Positions 24,399 through 32,249 of a stretch of DNA of 39,990 nucleotides are shown here, in pieces. The notes under the pieces were generated by a model, which saw only the letters and a list, made by a program, of their open reading frames with translations, ran no database searches and had not been told where the DNA came from. The position numbers and the translations under genes are program-made. Each line of letters starts with the position of its first letter. Within the stretch, counting starts at the first letter, position 1. The stretch comes from JBBDJB01 sp040880125 (GTDB taxonomy: Bacteria > Planctomycetota > Planctomycetia > Pirellulales > JBBDJB01), in the NCBI GenBank assembly GCA_040880125.1, contig JBBDJB010000017.1, forward strand, positions 1 through 39,990, given 5' to 3'.

Positions 24399-25790
24399 AT
24401 GAGGGGCAGCCGACAACAGGCCTTGACCGTTCGCGAGCGTCGCCGCGCCATGCGACTGGCGTATGCTAACGGCGGCCTTTGGGCGGTCGGCAACGGCCTG
24501 GCCACTACGACGCTGGTGGTTTATCTCGCCCGGGAGCTGGGCGCGGAACAAATCGGCGCCGCCGGCTTGACGGTGAGCTTTATCCTTGCGGCTCCGCGGC
24601 TGGTGGGCCTGCTCCGCATCGCGGCGGCTGCCGTCATCGAGCGCTTCGGCGATCGCAAGCGCTTCTCGCTGGTCTGCTACTTCGCCAGCAACTTGGTTCT
24701 TTTGGCGCTGCCGTTGGTCTGTGCCCCGGGTGTTCTTCCGACAACGACGCAGTCGCTCACTGCCCTGGTCTCGCTATGGACGGCCTATCACCTGCTGGAA
24801 TACTTCGCCACGGTGTCGCTGTGGTCGTGGCTGGGCGACATCGCGCCGCTGCGCATCCGCGGCCGCTTCATCGGCCGGCGCGAACGCTGGATGATGCTCG
24901 GCATCCTCCTTGGCATGACCACCAGCGGCCTGTTCGCGTACTACTGGAGGGAGCAGCTTCCCGGCCGGCCGGTGTGGGTCGGATACGCGATTCCCGCCGG
25001 ACTGGGCGCGCTGATGATGATGGTCTCGCTGGTCCCGCTGGCGCGGATGCCCTCGATCCCGCTTTCCGTAGGCCGGCGTCTGGCCGCGCCGCTGACGACG
25101 CTGGCGGCGCCGTTTCGTGACCGGCGCTTCCTGCGGTTGCTGCTGTTCGGCTGCTGGTTCTCCTTTTTCAACGGAGCGACGCAAGCCGCCCAGGGTATAC
25201 TGCCGATCTGGGTGCTGCAGTTTCACCTGTTCTGGATGCTCGCATTTCAGGCCGGCATGCGGCTGGGGCAAAGCGGCATCAGCCCCACCATCGGCAGTCT
25301 GGCCGACCGCTTCGGAAATCGGCCGATCATGATCGTCGCCCAGGTGCTGGTCGCCTGCGGGCCGCTGTTCTATCTGGCAGCGACCACCGGCAGCCGCTGG
25401 TGGCTAGCCGGAGCGTGGATCCTATGGATCGCCTATGCCGGCTTGAATGTCACGCTGCCGAACCTGATGCTCAAGCTCGCCCCCGGCGGCAGCTCGGCGT
25501 CGTACATCGCTGCTTACTTCGGCGTGACCGGGCTCTTTTACGGCTTGAGCACAATTATTGGCGGCGCCGTTTTCGATGTCCTGGCCGCGCGCACCTTCAT
25601 GCTCACTCTCGGCGCGGTCACGCTCGACCACTTTCAATTCCTGTTCGTGATCGGCTGGGTGGCGCGGCTCGCGGGCGTTGTGTTCCTCTGCCTGCTGATT
25701 GAGCCAGGCGCCTGGCGGCTGCGCGACGTGGTGAAGCAGCTCTGGCCGCGGCGTGCCGGGCGACGGCCTGTCGGTGAAACTGTGTCCTAG
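24399..25790 (+). CDS. MFS family transporter
   Basis: A 463-residue protein with about twelve hydrophobic segments. The loop after the second or third helix reads ERFGDRKRFSL and the later one RFGNRPIM, both like the MFS D-R-x-G-R/K signature. I start at the ATG at 24399; an ATG at 24450 is also possible and neither has a strong ribosome-binding site. The substrate is unknown; nearby sugar genes suggest a carbohydrate, which is inference. It is divergent from the FG-GAP gene across 185 bases and convergent with the DUF4432 gene, with repeats between the stops. Confidence 0.85.
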   Translation: MRGSRQQALTVRERRRAMRLAYANGGLWAVGNGLATTTLVVYLARELGAEQIGAAGLTVSFILAAPRLVGLLRIAAAAVIERFGDRKRFSLVCYFASNLVLLALPLVCAPGVLPTTTQSLTALVSLWTAYHLLEYFATVSLWSWLGDIAPLRIRGRFIGRRERWMMLGILLGMTTSGLFAYYWREQLPGRPVWVGYAIPAGLGALMMMVSLVPLARMPSIPLSVGRRLAAPLTTLAAPFRDRRFLRLLLFGCWFSFFNGATQAAQGILPIWVLQFHLFWMLAFQAGMRLGQSGISPTIGSLADRFGNRPIMIVAQVLVACGPLFYLAATTGSRWWLAGAWILWIAYAGLNVTLPNLMLKLAPGGSSASYIAAYFGVTGLFYGLSTIIGGAVFDVLAARTFMLTLGAVTLDHFQFLFVIGWVARLAGVVFLCLLIEPGAWRLRDVVKQLWPRRAGRRPVGETVS

Positions 25791-25816
25791 GAGAATGCGG
25801 ACACGGCTGCTTCGCG

Positions 25817-25942
25817 GTGGCACAGACATTCCTGACTGTGCGCTGCATCCGGCACTCCCTCTCCCCGACCCTCTCCCAGAGGGAGAGGGAGTATTGAAGT
25901 CACGGCTGCGCTTCGCGGTGGCACAGACATTCCTGTCTGTGC
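25817..25942 (+). repeat. Composite palindromic repeat cluster (family 1, locus C)
   Basis: Two 25-base family 1 units (25817-25841, one mismatch in the stem; 25918-25942, perfect stem) flank the CCCTCTCCC element (25857-25889; CCCTCTCCC and GGGAGAGGG, 9-bp stem with AGA loop, preceded by a second CCCTCTCCCC). Each unit is preceded by a related segment CACGGCTGC..TTCGCG, so the repeated block is about 45 bases. The order is the same as at 10848-10967. The gap is between the convergent stops of the MFS gene and the DUF4432 gene; the last unit ends nine bases from the latter, as at locus A. Confidence 0.85.
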
Positions 25943-25951
25943 ATTCCCCGC

Positions 25952-27127
25952 CTAACCTTCCGCCACGTCAGCCGTCCAGCCGCGCTGAGGCCGGTCGTGA
26001 ATCTGCGGCTCGGCCTGCTCTTGAATCCGCACGATCGCCTGTTGGGCTTCGGCGATCTGGTCCGCCTGGTCGTACAGCGCCAGGTCGATGTCGAACTCGG
26101 CCGTGCCACCGGGTGAAAGCTTCACCACGCGCCGGTGCTGCGCCTCGTACGACCGTGGATTGGGGAAGTTCGTCCCCGGCTCGAGGCCCGTCACGTAACC
26201 GTCCTGCTCGGAGACGGTGTTCTTCCACTGCGAGAAGCATGGAAGCTGCCGCGTGTTGAAGTGCAAACCGGCCGCGGCCGTGCCGTGGGCGTTCTTGAGC
26301 AGCACCGACGTCCGCCCGTCTTCGCCGGCGGCCAGCTCGAAGAGATACACCTGCTCGACGTAGCCGGGCTGGCCGGCCGCGTAGCTGTCCCAGCCTGCGA
26401 TACCCTGCGCGGAATGCGCGTTACGCGGCACCAGGTGCTTGACCGGCGCCACCAGCTTGGCGCCGGCGTCCAACAGCGGCGGCCCGAAGTTGATGTGGTA
26501 GAGCATCTGCATCTCGCCCGGCTCGGCCGAGAGATTCGTCACGCGGTCGCGGATCTGGAGGCCGTTTGCCGCGGGCGCGAGATGATAGGTGGTCGTCAGC
26601 CGCAGCTTTTGAAAGTGAACTCGGCACTCGTCGACCTCGCCGGTGACGGTAATCGCGCCGCTGTCGCCGTCGACGGTGACCTCGACCTTGTGCGCCGGCA
26701 GGTTGGCGATGTGGCCGTGCAAAGGGTGGACCAGGTTGTGATGCTCGTCGAACTCCGGCGCGCCGTTGCTCGCCAGCCCGCAGCGGACCAAAAGCTCGTC
26801 GAATCCGCTGAGCCAGCCCAGCCCGCTGGCTTCGGCAAGCGGCACGTGCGCCGGGTGCACCGGTCCGCGGACGGGCGAATTCCATCCGACCGGCATCTCG
26901 CCCAACCAGCCCTTCCACAGACCCATTCCCCGGGTGGGGACGATCGCAAACCGGCACACACCGTTGCCAATCTCGATCACATCCACTCCGTCCCGCAGCC
27001 CTCCGCGCAGCGTGCGCTTTCGCAGGCGAAACGTTGCCGTCGAACCAAATTCGCCCGGATCGATGTCGAACGCATCAAGGTAAACGTCGCGGTCCACGTC
27101 CGTGAGGGTCCAGGTCTTGGCGGCCAT
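25952..27127 (-). CDS. DUF4432 aldose-epimerase-like protein
   Basis: A 391-residue protein of the galactose-mutarotase-like beta-sandwich superfamily, DUF4432 type: FAIVPTRGMGLWKG (about 61-74), NSPVRGPVHP, HGHIANLP (near 137), LYHINFGPPLL (210 region) and a late TGLEPGTNFPNPRSYE are characteristic. Family members bind aldoses or sugar phosphates; some may act as epimerases or isomerases. The start is the ATG at 27127 with GAGGA upstream; a longer frame from 27229 is not supported. It is divergent from the cupin-isomerase-like gene, which suggests a shared sugar pathway. Confidence 0.85.
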   Translation of the reverse strand: MAAKTWTLTDVDRDVYLDAFDIDPGEFGSTATFRLRKRTLRGGLRDGVDVIEIGNGVCRFAIVPTRGMGLWKGWLGEMPVGWNSPVRGPVHPAHVPLAEASGLGWLSGFDELLVRCGLASNGAPEFDEHHNLVHPLHGHIANLPAHKVEVTVDGDSGAITVTGEVDECRVHFQKLRLTTTYHLAPAANGLQIRDRVTNLSAEPGEMQMLYHINFGPPLLDAGAKLVAPVKHLVPRNAHSAQGIAGWDSYAAGQPGYVEQVYLFELAAGEDGRTSVLLKNAHGTAAAGLHFNTRQLPCFSQWKNTVSEQDGYVTGLEPGTNFPNPRSYEAQHRRVVKLSPGGTAEFDIDLALYDQADQIAEAQQAIVRIQEQAEPQIHDRPQRGWTADVAEG

Positions 27128-27452
27128 GGTCGAATCGTCCTCACTGAGGGGGAGCGGGGAATTCCGGCGGCCAATGTAATCAGCCCGTTGCGGGAATGCC
27201 ACCCTGCACCCCGGCTCCGCGCAGGGCACGCAGGATGCACTGAAAATGGCACGGTTTACTTGTCATCTCAATGCCTAGCGAATAAAACAACGTCTCTGCG
27301 TCGGCGGTTGCAAACTCGCGCGGAGCTGTCGCGGGCGAGCGGGCCCCACGCCTTCTTGATGATCCTGTTTCGCTAGTAGTCCGCGCTCTGCCCACCCGGC
27401 GGCCTGTGGTGCCGTGCGCCGGGCGAGCGAAAGCCTTTGGAGACTGTCGTTT
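27128..27452. other. Divergent intergenic region (DUF4432 / cupin-like gene)
   Basis: A 325-base gap between divergent genes, likely holding both promoters. Its middle (about 27230-27310) is AT-richer than the surroundings, but no clear -35/-10 pair was found on either strand. A GGAG at 27439-27442 is the ribosome-binding site of the plus-strand gene. No coding frame is credible. Confidence 0.4.
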
Positions 27453-28724
27453 ATGGCCGATCGCCCGACCACGTTTTCTGGTCATTCCGTCACCAGCGGC
27501 GAAGGACTCGGCAAGCTGCTCGATCGGGCGCTTGATGCCGGCGAGGGGCTGCTGCGACTCACGCCCACCTGGGTGCCGCGGAGCTTTCTGCATCCCGGCA
27601 AGCGGATCAAGCTCGCCCCCGGGGACTGGTACGCCTACGGAGCGCATCGCGGCGGCATCGACGAGCGGTGGTTCGCCAGCACGACCCAGGCCGCTAACGA
27701 GGGCCGCGTCTGGCACGAGGGGCTGAGCTTCTGCCAGTTCCAGGGTGAGCAGTTTCTGCTCAAGGACGCCGTCGAGGAGGCGGGCGAGCGGCTCGTCGGT
27801 AAGCCGATCTACGACAAGTACCAGAAGTGGCCGGTCTACTCGAAGTTTTTCGACAATATGGGCCCCATCCCGCACCACATGCACCAGCGGTTCGAGGACG
27901 CCCGGCTGGTCGGCCAGGAAGGCAAGCCAGAAAGCTACTACTTCTGCCCGCAGTACAACAACGTCGATAACAACTTCGCCTACACCTTCATGGGCCTGGA
28001 GCCCGGCACCACGAGGGCAGAAGTTCGCCGCTGCCTGGAGAATTGGGACCAGGGCGACAACGGCATCCTCGATCTCTCCAAGGCCTACCGCCTCGAGCGC
28101 GGCACGGGCTGGCTCATCCCGCCCGGAGTGCTGCACGCCCCCGGTTCGCTCTGCACGTACGAGCCGCAATGGGGCAGCGACGTGTTCGGCATGTTCCAGT
28201 CGCTGGTCGAAGGCCGCGAAGTTCCCTGGTCGCTGCTAGTCAAGGACGTGCCGGAGGACCGGCATCGCGACCTCGACTTTATCATCGGCCAGCTCGATTG
28301 GGAGCGCAACGTCGACACCCACTTCAAGGAGAACAACTACCTGGAGCCGATTGTCGACTCCGGCCGCAGCGGAGACGGCTACACCGACCGCTGGATCGTC
28401 TACGGCCACCTCGACGGTGAGCAGCTATTCAGCGCGAAGGAGATTACCCTCGAGCCCGGCGCGAAGTGCAAGCTGCAAGACCCGGGCGCCAGCGGCTGGA
28501 TCACGGTGCAAGGAAGCGGGCGGCTGGGCAAGCTCCGCCTGCAAACGCCCGCCATGATCCGATTCGGCGAGTCGACCGAGGATGAGGTGTTCATCTCGCA
28601 CCCAGCGGCCACCGCCGGCGTGGAAGTGGAGAATACCGGCAGCGAGCCGTTGGTTGCCCTGCGCTACTTCGGCCCGAACACCTTCGACCACGTGCCTGCG
28701 GTGGGCGACTATAAGAAATCCTAA
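27453..28724 (+). CDS. Cupin-type sugar isomerase-like protein
   Basis: A 423-residue protein with a mannose-6-phosphate-isomerase-like arrangement. PIPHHMHQRFE (His141, 142, 144 and Glu148) looks like the first cupin metal motif, and LIPPGVLHAPG (His228) like the second; an N-terminal segment with WVPRSFLHPGKRIKL and a C-terminal beta-rich half (330-420, WITVQGSGRLG) complete it. I do not recognise it as a named family. It starts at an ATG with GGAG upstream. It is followed after 13 bases by the TIM-barrel isomerase gene, so the two are certainly co-transcribed. Isomerisation of a sugar or sugar acid is inferred. Confidence 0.75.
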   Translation: MADRPTTFSGHSVTSGEGLGKLLDRALDAGEGLLRLTPTWVPRSFLHPGKRIKLAPGDWYAYGAHRGGIDERWFASTTQAANEGRVWHEGLSFCQFQGEQFLLKDAVEEAGERLVGKPIYDKYQKWPVYSKFFDNMGPIPHHMHQRFEDARLVGQEGKPESYYFCPQYNNVDNNFAYTFMGLEPGTTRAEVRRCLENWDQGDNGILDLSKAYRLERGTGWLIPPGVLHAPGSLCTYEPQWGSDVFGMFQSLVEGREVPWSLLVKDVPEDRHRDLDFIIGQLDWERNVDTHFKENNYLEPIVDSGRSGDGYTDRWIVYGHLDGEQLFSAKEITLEPGAKCKLQDPGASGWITVQGSGRLGKLRLQTPAMIRFGESTEDEVFISHPAATAGVEVENTGSEPLVALRYFGPNTFDHVPAVGDYKKS

Positions 28725-28737
28725 AGGAACAGCGATC

Positions 28738-29784
28738 ATGCCACAGTACGAGTTTCCCAGGCTGCACAACGCGGCATGGCCGGGCGTCGTCGGCAAGGGC
28801 CCCGACTCGGAGCCGCCGATTGCGCTGGATACGATGCTCGACTTGACCGCCGCGGCCGAAGTCGGTGGCGAGAAGTTCGAGGGCTTCGACCTGTTCCTCT
28901 TCGATCCGCATATCAGCATCGACGCGTCGGAAGACGAACTGAAGGCGCTGGCTGACAAGGCGTCCTCGCGCGGCCTAATGATCGGCTCGGTCGTCGCGCC
29001 GGTATGGCCGCCCACCGATGGTGGCTCCGCGATGGACGAGACCGAAGGCCGGCGAAAGTTCCTCACGCAGGTGCGCAAGGGCTGCGCCATCGCCAAGAAG
29101 CTGCGAGACTTGGGCATCCGCCCGTACGGCGTGGTGCGGATCGACTCGGCCGGTGGCACCGACGATTGGTACACCGATCCGGAGGCGAACCAGAAGAAGA
29201 TCGCCGAAACCTTCCGTCAGGCGTGCGACATCGCCGACGATCACGGCGAGCGGCTCGCTGCCGAAGGCGAAATCTGCTGGGGCGGCCTGCACAGTTGGAA
29301 GCGGATGGTGCAACTGCTCGAAATGGTCGACCGGCCCGGCACGCTGGGCTTTCAGGCCGACATGGCCCATACGCTGCTTTACCTGATGGGCTACAACGCA
29401 CCGGAGGACGCGATCCTGCCGCGCGATTTTGACTGGAATAACGAAGAACAGCTCGACGCCGCCTACAAGGAACTGACCGACGCCCTGCGGCCCTGGACGA
29501 TCGACTTCCATGTCGCGCAGAACGACGCCACGGTGGCGGGCTCCGGCTCGCACGACAAGACCGGCCGCCACTGCCTGCCGAACGACCCCGGCGGAAAGCT
29601 CGATATCCCCAAGCGGGCCGGCTACTGGCTCCGCGACGCCGACGGCCAGCTAACCAAGCGTTTCCGGCACATCTGCTGGGACGGCTGCATGTTCCCCAAC
29701 GACGTCATGATGAAGCGGGAGACCTGGAACGAGATCCTGGCCGCCATGATCACGGTGCGCAACGCCCACGGCTGGAATGCCTAG
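28738..29784 (+). CDS. TIM-barrel sugar isomerase/epimerase
   Basis: A 348-residue protein of the xylose-isomerase-like TIM-barrel superfamily. Candidate metal ligands are Glu178 (EGEICWGG), Asp208 (FQADMAHT) and His258 (DFHVAQND), with acidic HICWDGCMF near the end. It is longer than typical and has an unusual C-terminal segment (KRAGYWLRDADGQLTKRF, about 285-310). The start has AAAGGAA upstream. It lies 13 bases after the cupin gene and 225 bases before the Gfo/Idh gene. Substrate unknown; probably a sugar or inositol-like compound of the local pathway. Confidence 0.82.
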   Translation: MPQYEFPRLHNAAWPGVVGKGPDSEPPIALDTMLDLTAAAEVGGEKFEGFDLFLFDPHISIDASEDELKALADKASSRGLMIGSVVAPVWPPTDGGSAMDETEGRRKFLTQVRKGCAIAKKLRDLGIRPYGVVRIDSAGGTDDWYTDPEANQKKIAETFRQACDIADDHGERLAAEGEICWGGLHSWKRMVQLLEMVDRPGTLGFQADMAHTLLYLMGYNAPEDAILPRDFDWNNEEQLDAAYKELTDALRPWTIDFHVAQNDATVAGSGSHDKTGRHCLPNDPGGKLDIPKRAGYWLRDADGQLTKRFRHICWDGCMFPNDVMMKRETWNEILAAMITVRNAHGWNA

Positions 29785-29806
29785 TACTACAGCGTAGAGT
29801 CGCACC

Positions 29807-29893
29807 GTCGAAAAAGGGGACCGGCTCCGAGCACGTGGAGTAAACCGTCGGGCAAACGGGGTTGAGGCGAGGTGCCTGTCCCCCTTTTCCGAC
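29807..29893. repeat. Large inverted repeat around a 50-base loop
   Basis: A left arm GTCGAAAAAGGGGACCGGC (29807-29825) pairs with a right arm GCCTGTCCCCCTTTTCCGAC (29874-29893) with a few mismatches. It is followed by GACGCCCTTTT repeated twice and then GACGC. It lies in the 225-base gap between two co-directional genes. It could be a terminator-like or mobile palindrome; related A/G-rich segments occur at 32895-32913. Confidence 0.55.
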
Positions 29894-30009
29894 GCCCTTT
29901 TTTTGACGCCCTTTTATTTGACGCATGACGCGGCCTATCGGCGATTCGTTCCGCTCAACCTGCCGCCCGTACAAGAATTCGCCGCATCCACATGCACAAG
30001 GGAACGACG

Positions 30010-31152
30010 ATGGCCAAGCCCCTGAACATCGGAATGATCGGCTACGGCTTCATGGGCCGAGCGCACTCCAATGCCTACAAGCGCGTCAACAACTTCTTCG
30101 ACCTCGATTATCAACCGGTGCTCAAGGCCGTTTGCGCGCGTGACCAGGGGAAGGCCAAAACATTCGCCGACCGTTGGGGCTACGAGTCCGTCGAGACGGA
30201 CTGGCAAAAACTGCTCGGCCGCAGCGACATCGACGCGGTCGACATCTGCACGCCCAACAACCTGCACAAAGAAATCGCCATCGCCGCCGCCAAGGCGGGC
30301 AAGATGATCCTCTGCGAGAAGCCGCTGGCCATGAACGCCGCCGAGGGGGCGGAGATGGTCGACGCGGTCGAGAAGGCCGGCGTGGCCAACATGGTGTGGT
30401 ACAACTACCGCCGCGTTCCGGCCGTGGCGCTCGCCAAGCAACTGATCGACGAAGGCCGTCTGGGCCGCATCTTCCACTACCGCGCCGTGTTCCTGCAGGA
30501 CTGGACCATTTCCGAGGATCTGCCTCAGGGGGGTGAAGCCCTGTGGCGGCTCGACGCGGCAGCCGCCGGCAGCGGAGTAACGGGCGACCTGTTGGCCCAC
30601 TGCATCGACACGGCCCTCTGGCTCAATGGCGGCATCCAGAGCGTCACGGCCATGTCCGAGACGTTCGTTAAGGAGCGAAAGCACAACACCACGGGCAAAG
30701 TCGAGCCGGTCGGCATCGACGACGCCTGCGCGTTTCTCGCCCGCTTCGGCAACGGCTCGCTCGCCACTTTCGAGTCGACCCGCTACGCCCGCGGGCACAA
30801 GGCGCTGTACACCTTTGAGATCAACGGCGAGCACGCGTCGATCGCCTGGGACCTGCACGACCTGCACCGCCTGAGCTATTTCGACCACCGCGACGATTCG
30901 CTCGTTCGCGGCTGGCGGAGCATTCACGTCAGCGACGGCGACATGCCATACATGAAGCACTGGTGGGTGCCGGGCCTGCAGATCGGCTACGAGCACTCGT
31001 TCGTGCACCAGGTGGCCGACTTCCTCACCGGCCTGTCCGAAGGCAAGCCCGTCTCGCCCACCTTCCGCGACGCCCAGCAGACGCAGCAGGTCTGCGACGC
31101 AGTCCTGGAAAGCGCCGGCAGCGGCCGCTGGGTGGAAGTCGCCGGTCGGTAG
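30010..31152 (+). CDS. Gfo/Idh/MocA family oxidoreductase (cytoplasmic)
   Basis: A 380-residue NAD(P)-dependent sugar/inositol dehydrogenase-like protein. IGMIGYGFMGRAHS opens the Rossmann fold with GYGFMG at 11-16; CTPNNLHKEIA and LCEKPLAMN (EKP at 103-105) are the diagnostic elements, and GGEALWRLDAAAAGSGVTGDLLAH (about 175-200) contains the catalytic-region His. No signal peptide. I start at 30010, with AAGGGA just upstream, not at the ATG at 29992. It is in the same direction as the cupin and TIM-barrel genes; oxidation/reduction at C1 or C3 of a sugar or cyclitol fits. Confidence 0.9.
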   Translation: MAKPLNIGMIGYGFMGRAHSNAYKRVNNFFDLDYQPVLKAVCARDQGKAKTFADRWGYESVETDWQKLLGRSDIDAVDICTPNNLHKEIAIAAAKAGKMILCEKPLAMNAAEGAEMVDAVEKAGVANMVWYNYRRVPAVALAKQLIDEGRLGRIFHYRAVFLQDWTISEDLPQGGEALWRLDAAAAGSGVTGDLLAHCIDTALWLNGGIQSVTAMSETFVKERKHNTTGKVEPVGIDDACAFLARFGNGSLATFESTRYARGHKALYTFEINGEHASIAWDLHDLHRLSYFDHRDDSLVRGWRSIHVSDGDMPYMKHWWVPGLQIGYEHSFVHQVADFLTGLSEGKPVSPTFRDAQQTQQVCDAVLESAGSGRWVEVAGR

Positions 31153-31159
31153 TCGACCG

Positions 31160-31205
31160 GGTAGCACCGGTTGCCCCAACCGGTGCCGCGCAGCGGCAAG
31201 AGGCC
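31160..31205 (+). repeat. REP-like palindrome, family 2, copy A
   Basis: GTAG (31161-31164) is followed by a perfect 9-bp hairpin, CACCGGTTG/CAACCGGTG with CCC loop, then a 5-bp hairpin GCCGC/GCGGC with GCA loop, and GCAAGAGGCC. It lies just after the Gfo/Idh stop, 58 bases before the RAYT gene, and is inverted relative to copies B and C. Confidence 0.85.
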
Positions 31206-31262
31206 CCGGCACCCGCCTGCGAATCTCCCGGACGCTTGTAATTCACACGTCGCTGACCGACC

Positions 31263-31780
31263 ATGCCCGGCATGGCGGCACGCCGAATCGTGGATGACGA
31301 GCTCTACGCCCATTTCGTGACGTTCTCGTGTCACCGGCGGCGGCGCCTGCTCGACTTGAATCACCCGAAGCGAATCGTCTTGGGAGTCCTGAGCCAAGAA
31401 CTCCAGCGCACCAAAGGAAAGTGCATTGGATTTGTGGTCATGCCAGATCATGTCCACGCGCTGATCTGGTTTTCACGCCCTGGCTGCCTGAGTCGCTTCA
31501 TGCACGAGTGGAAGCGCTATTCGAGCCGGCTGATTCGTCAGTGGTATCGGTAGCAGGTCATGAACTATTTCCAACAGGCTGACTTCGGCGATCGCTTCTG
31601 GCAGCCGAAGTACCATGCCTTTGAAGTTTTCACGCGGCCGAAACTTGAAGAGAAGCTGGAGTACATGCACCTGAACCCGGTGCGGGCGGCGTTGGTGAAA
31701 CGGCCGACTGACCTTGGAGTTCGGCCCGGTGGTATCTCGAGCGGAAAAGCGTGGGGGTGCAAATCGAGTGGGTGGAGTGA
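31263..31780 (+). pseudogene. REP-associated tyrosine transposase (RAYT), decayed
   Basis: The reading frame from the ATG at 31263 encodes a Y1/HUH transposase of the Transposase_17 (RAYT) type: AHFVTFSCHRRRRLL, then MPDHVHALIWF with the His-x-His metal pair, then HEWKRYSSRLIR with a candidate catalytic Tyr. It is broken at 31551-31553 by an in-frame TAG; in the same frame the homology resumes at once with QADFGDRFWQPKYHAFEVF and LEYMHLNPVRAALV. Near 31710-31715 a small indel shifts the frame: the usual C-terminus WSSARWYLERKSVGVQIEWV is read from 31715 and ends with a TGA at 31778-31780. Two lesions mean it is not functional. It is flanked by family 2 REP-like repeats in inverted orientation, the usual RAYT setting. 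Confidence 0.88.
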
Positions 31781-31792
31781 CTCGTCCGGCCA

Positions 31793-31839
31793 GGCCTCTT
31801 GCCGCTGCGCGGCACCGGTTGGGACAACCGGTGCTACCC
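31793..31839 (-). repeat. REP-like palindrome, family 2, copy B
   Basis: On the minus strand GTAG (31837-31834), then the 9-bp hairpin CACCGGTTG/CAACCGGTG (loop TCC), then GCCGC/GCGGC, and GCAAGAGGCC. It starts 13 bases after the end of the RAYT reading frame. Confidence 0.85.
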
Positions 31840-31858
31840 TAGTGACTCGAATGCCGAT

Positions 31859-31904
31859 GCCTCTTGCCGCTACGCGGCACCGGTTGGGACAACCGGTGCT
31901 ACCC
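31859..31904 (-). repeat. REP-like palindrome, family 2, copy C
   Basis: Second downstream copy, in the same orientation as copy B, 19 bases further on. It differs by one base in the small-hairpin loop (TAC for TGC on the plus strand). The GTAG box is at 31902-31899 on the minus strand. Confidence 0.85.
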
Positions 31905-31906
31905 GC

Positions 31907-31935
31907 TTGACTTTTGACACTAAAACGTATATTAT
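31907..31935 (+). promoter_or_regulatory. Strong sigma-70-like promoter downstream of the REP repeats
   Basis: TTGACT (31907-31912), a 17-base spacer and TATTAT (31930-31935) give a good promoter directly after repeat copy C. Transcription would start near 31942 and run toward the gene at 32250. The region 31905-32249 contains this, a short frame and an inverted repeat, but no other gene. Confidence 0.55.
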
Positions 31936-32007
31936 TTCCGCACGTTCCTGCTTTCAGGCAGCGACGACGGGAGGGTAATTTCCCTACTAATCCAGCAGCA
32001 GGAGAAA

Positions 32008-32070
32008 ATGTTTCTCGAACACTCCAAAATCGGGGTGTTGAAAAAGTACTCGTTTGACGCTGCTATTTAA
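32008..32070 (+). CDS. Possible 20-residue small ORF
   Basis: ATG at 32008 encodes MFLEHSKIGVLKKYSFDAAI and stops at TAA 32068-32070. AGGAG ends only three bases before the ATG, closer than optimal. It lies 66 bases after a predicted transcription start. It could be a small protein, a leader peptide for the 32250 gene, or a gene remnant cut by the inverted repeat inside it; there is no family resemblance. Confidence 0.25.
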   Translation: MFLEHSKIGVLKKYSFDAAI

Positions 32071-32093
32071 GTGTGGGAAGGGACTTTTTCAAC
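32037..32093. repeat. 11-bp inverted repeat GTTGAAAAAGT, possible IS remnant
   Basis: GTTGAAAAAGT (32037-32047) and ACTTTTTCAAC (32083-32093) are exact inverted repeats separated by 35 bases. Such A-rich ends are common at the termini of insertion sequences, so this may be a deleted, non-autonomous relic; it could also be an RNA hairpin in the leader of the 32250 gene. No transposase is present. Confidence 0.4.
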
Positions 32094-32249
32094 AAACACC
32101 TGGGGCCCCCCCTAAGGCGCCGTTCGACAACTCGCCGCCGTCTGGCGATTTTCGCAGCGATTTCGCCTCCACCGGTGCTGGGGTAAAAACACCCGTTTAC
32201 GCGTCCTTCGAAATTGAATCGCCCCAGTGCGAGGGCGATCTGAGTTCCC

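Noticed and set aside
26135..27376. Open frame of about 410 codons on the plus strand
   Set aside because: Antisense to the DUF4432 gene and without recognisable domains.
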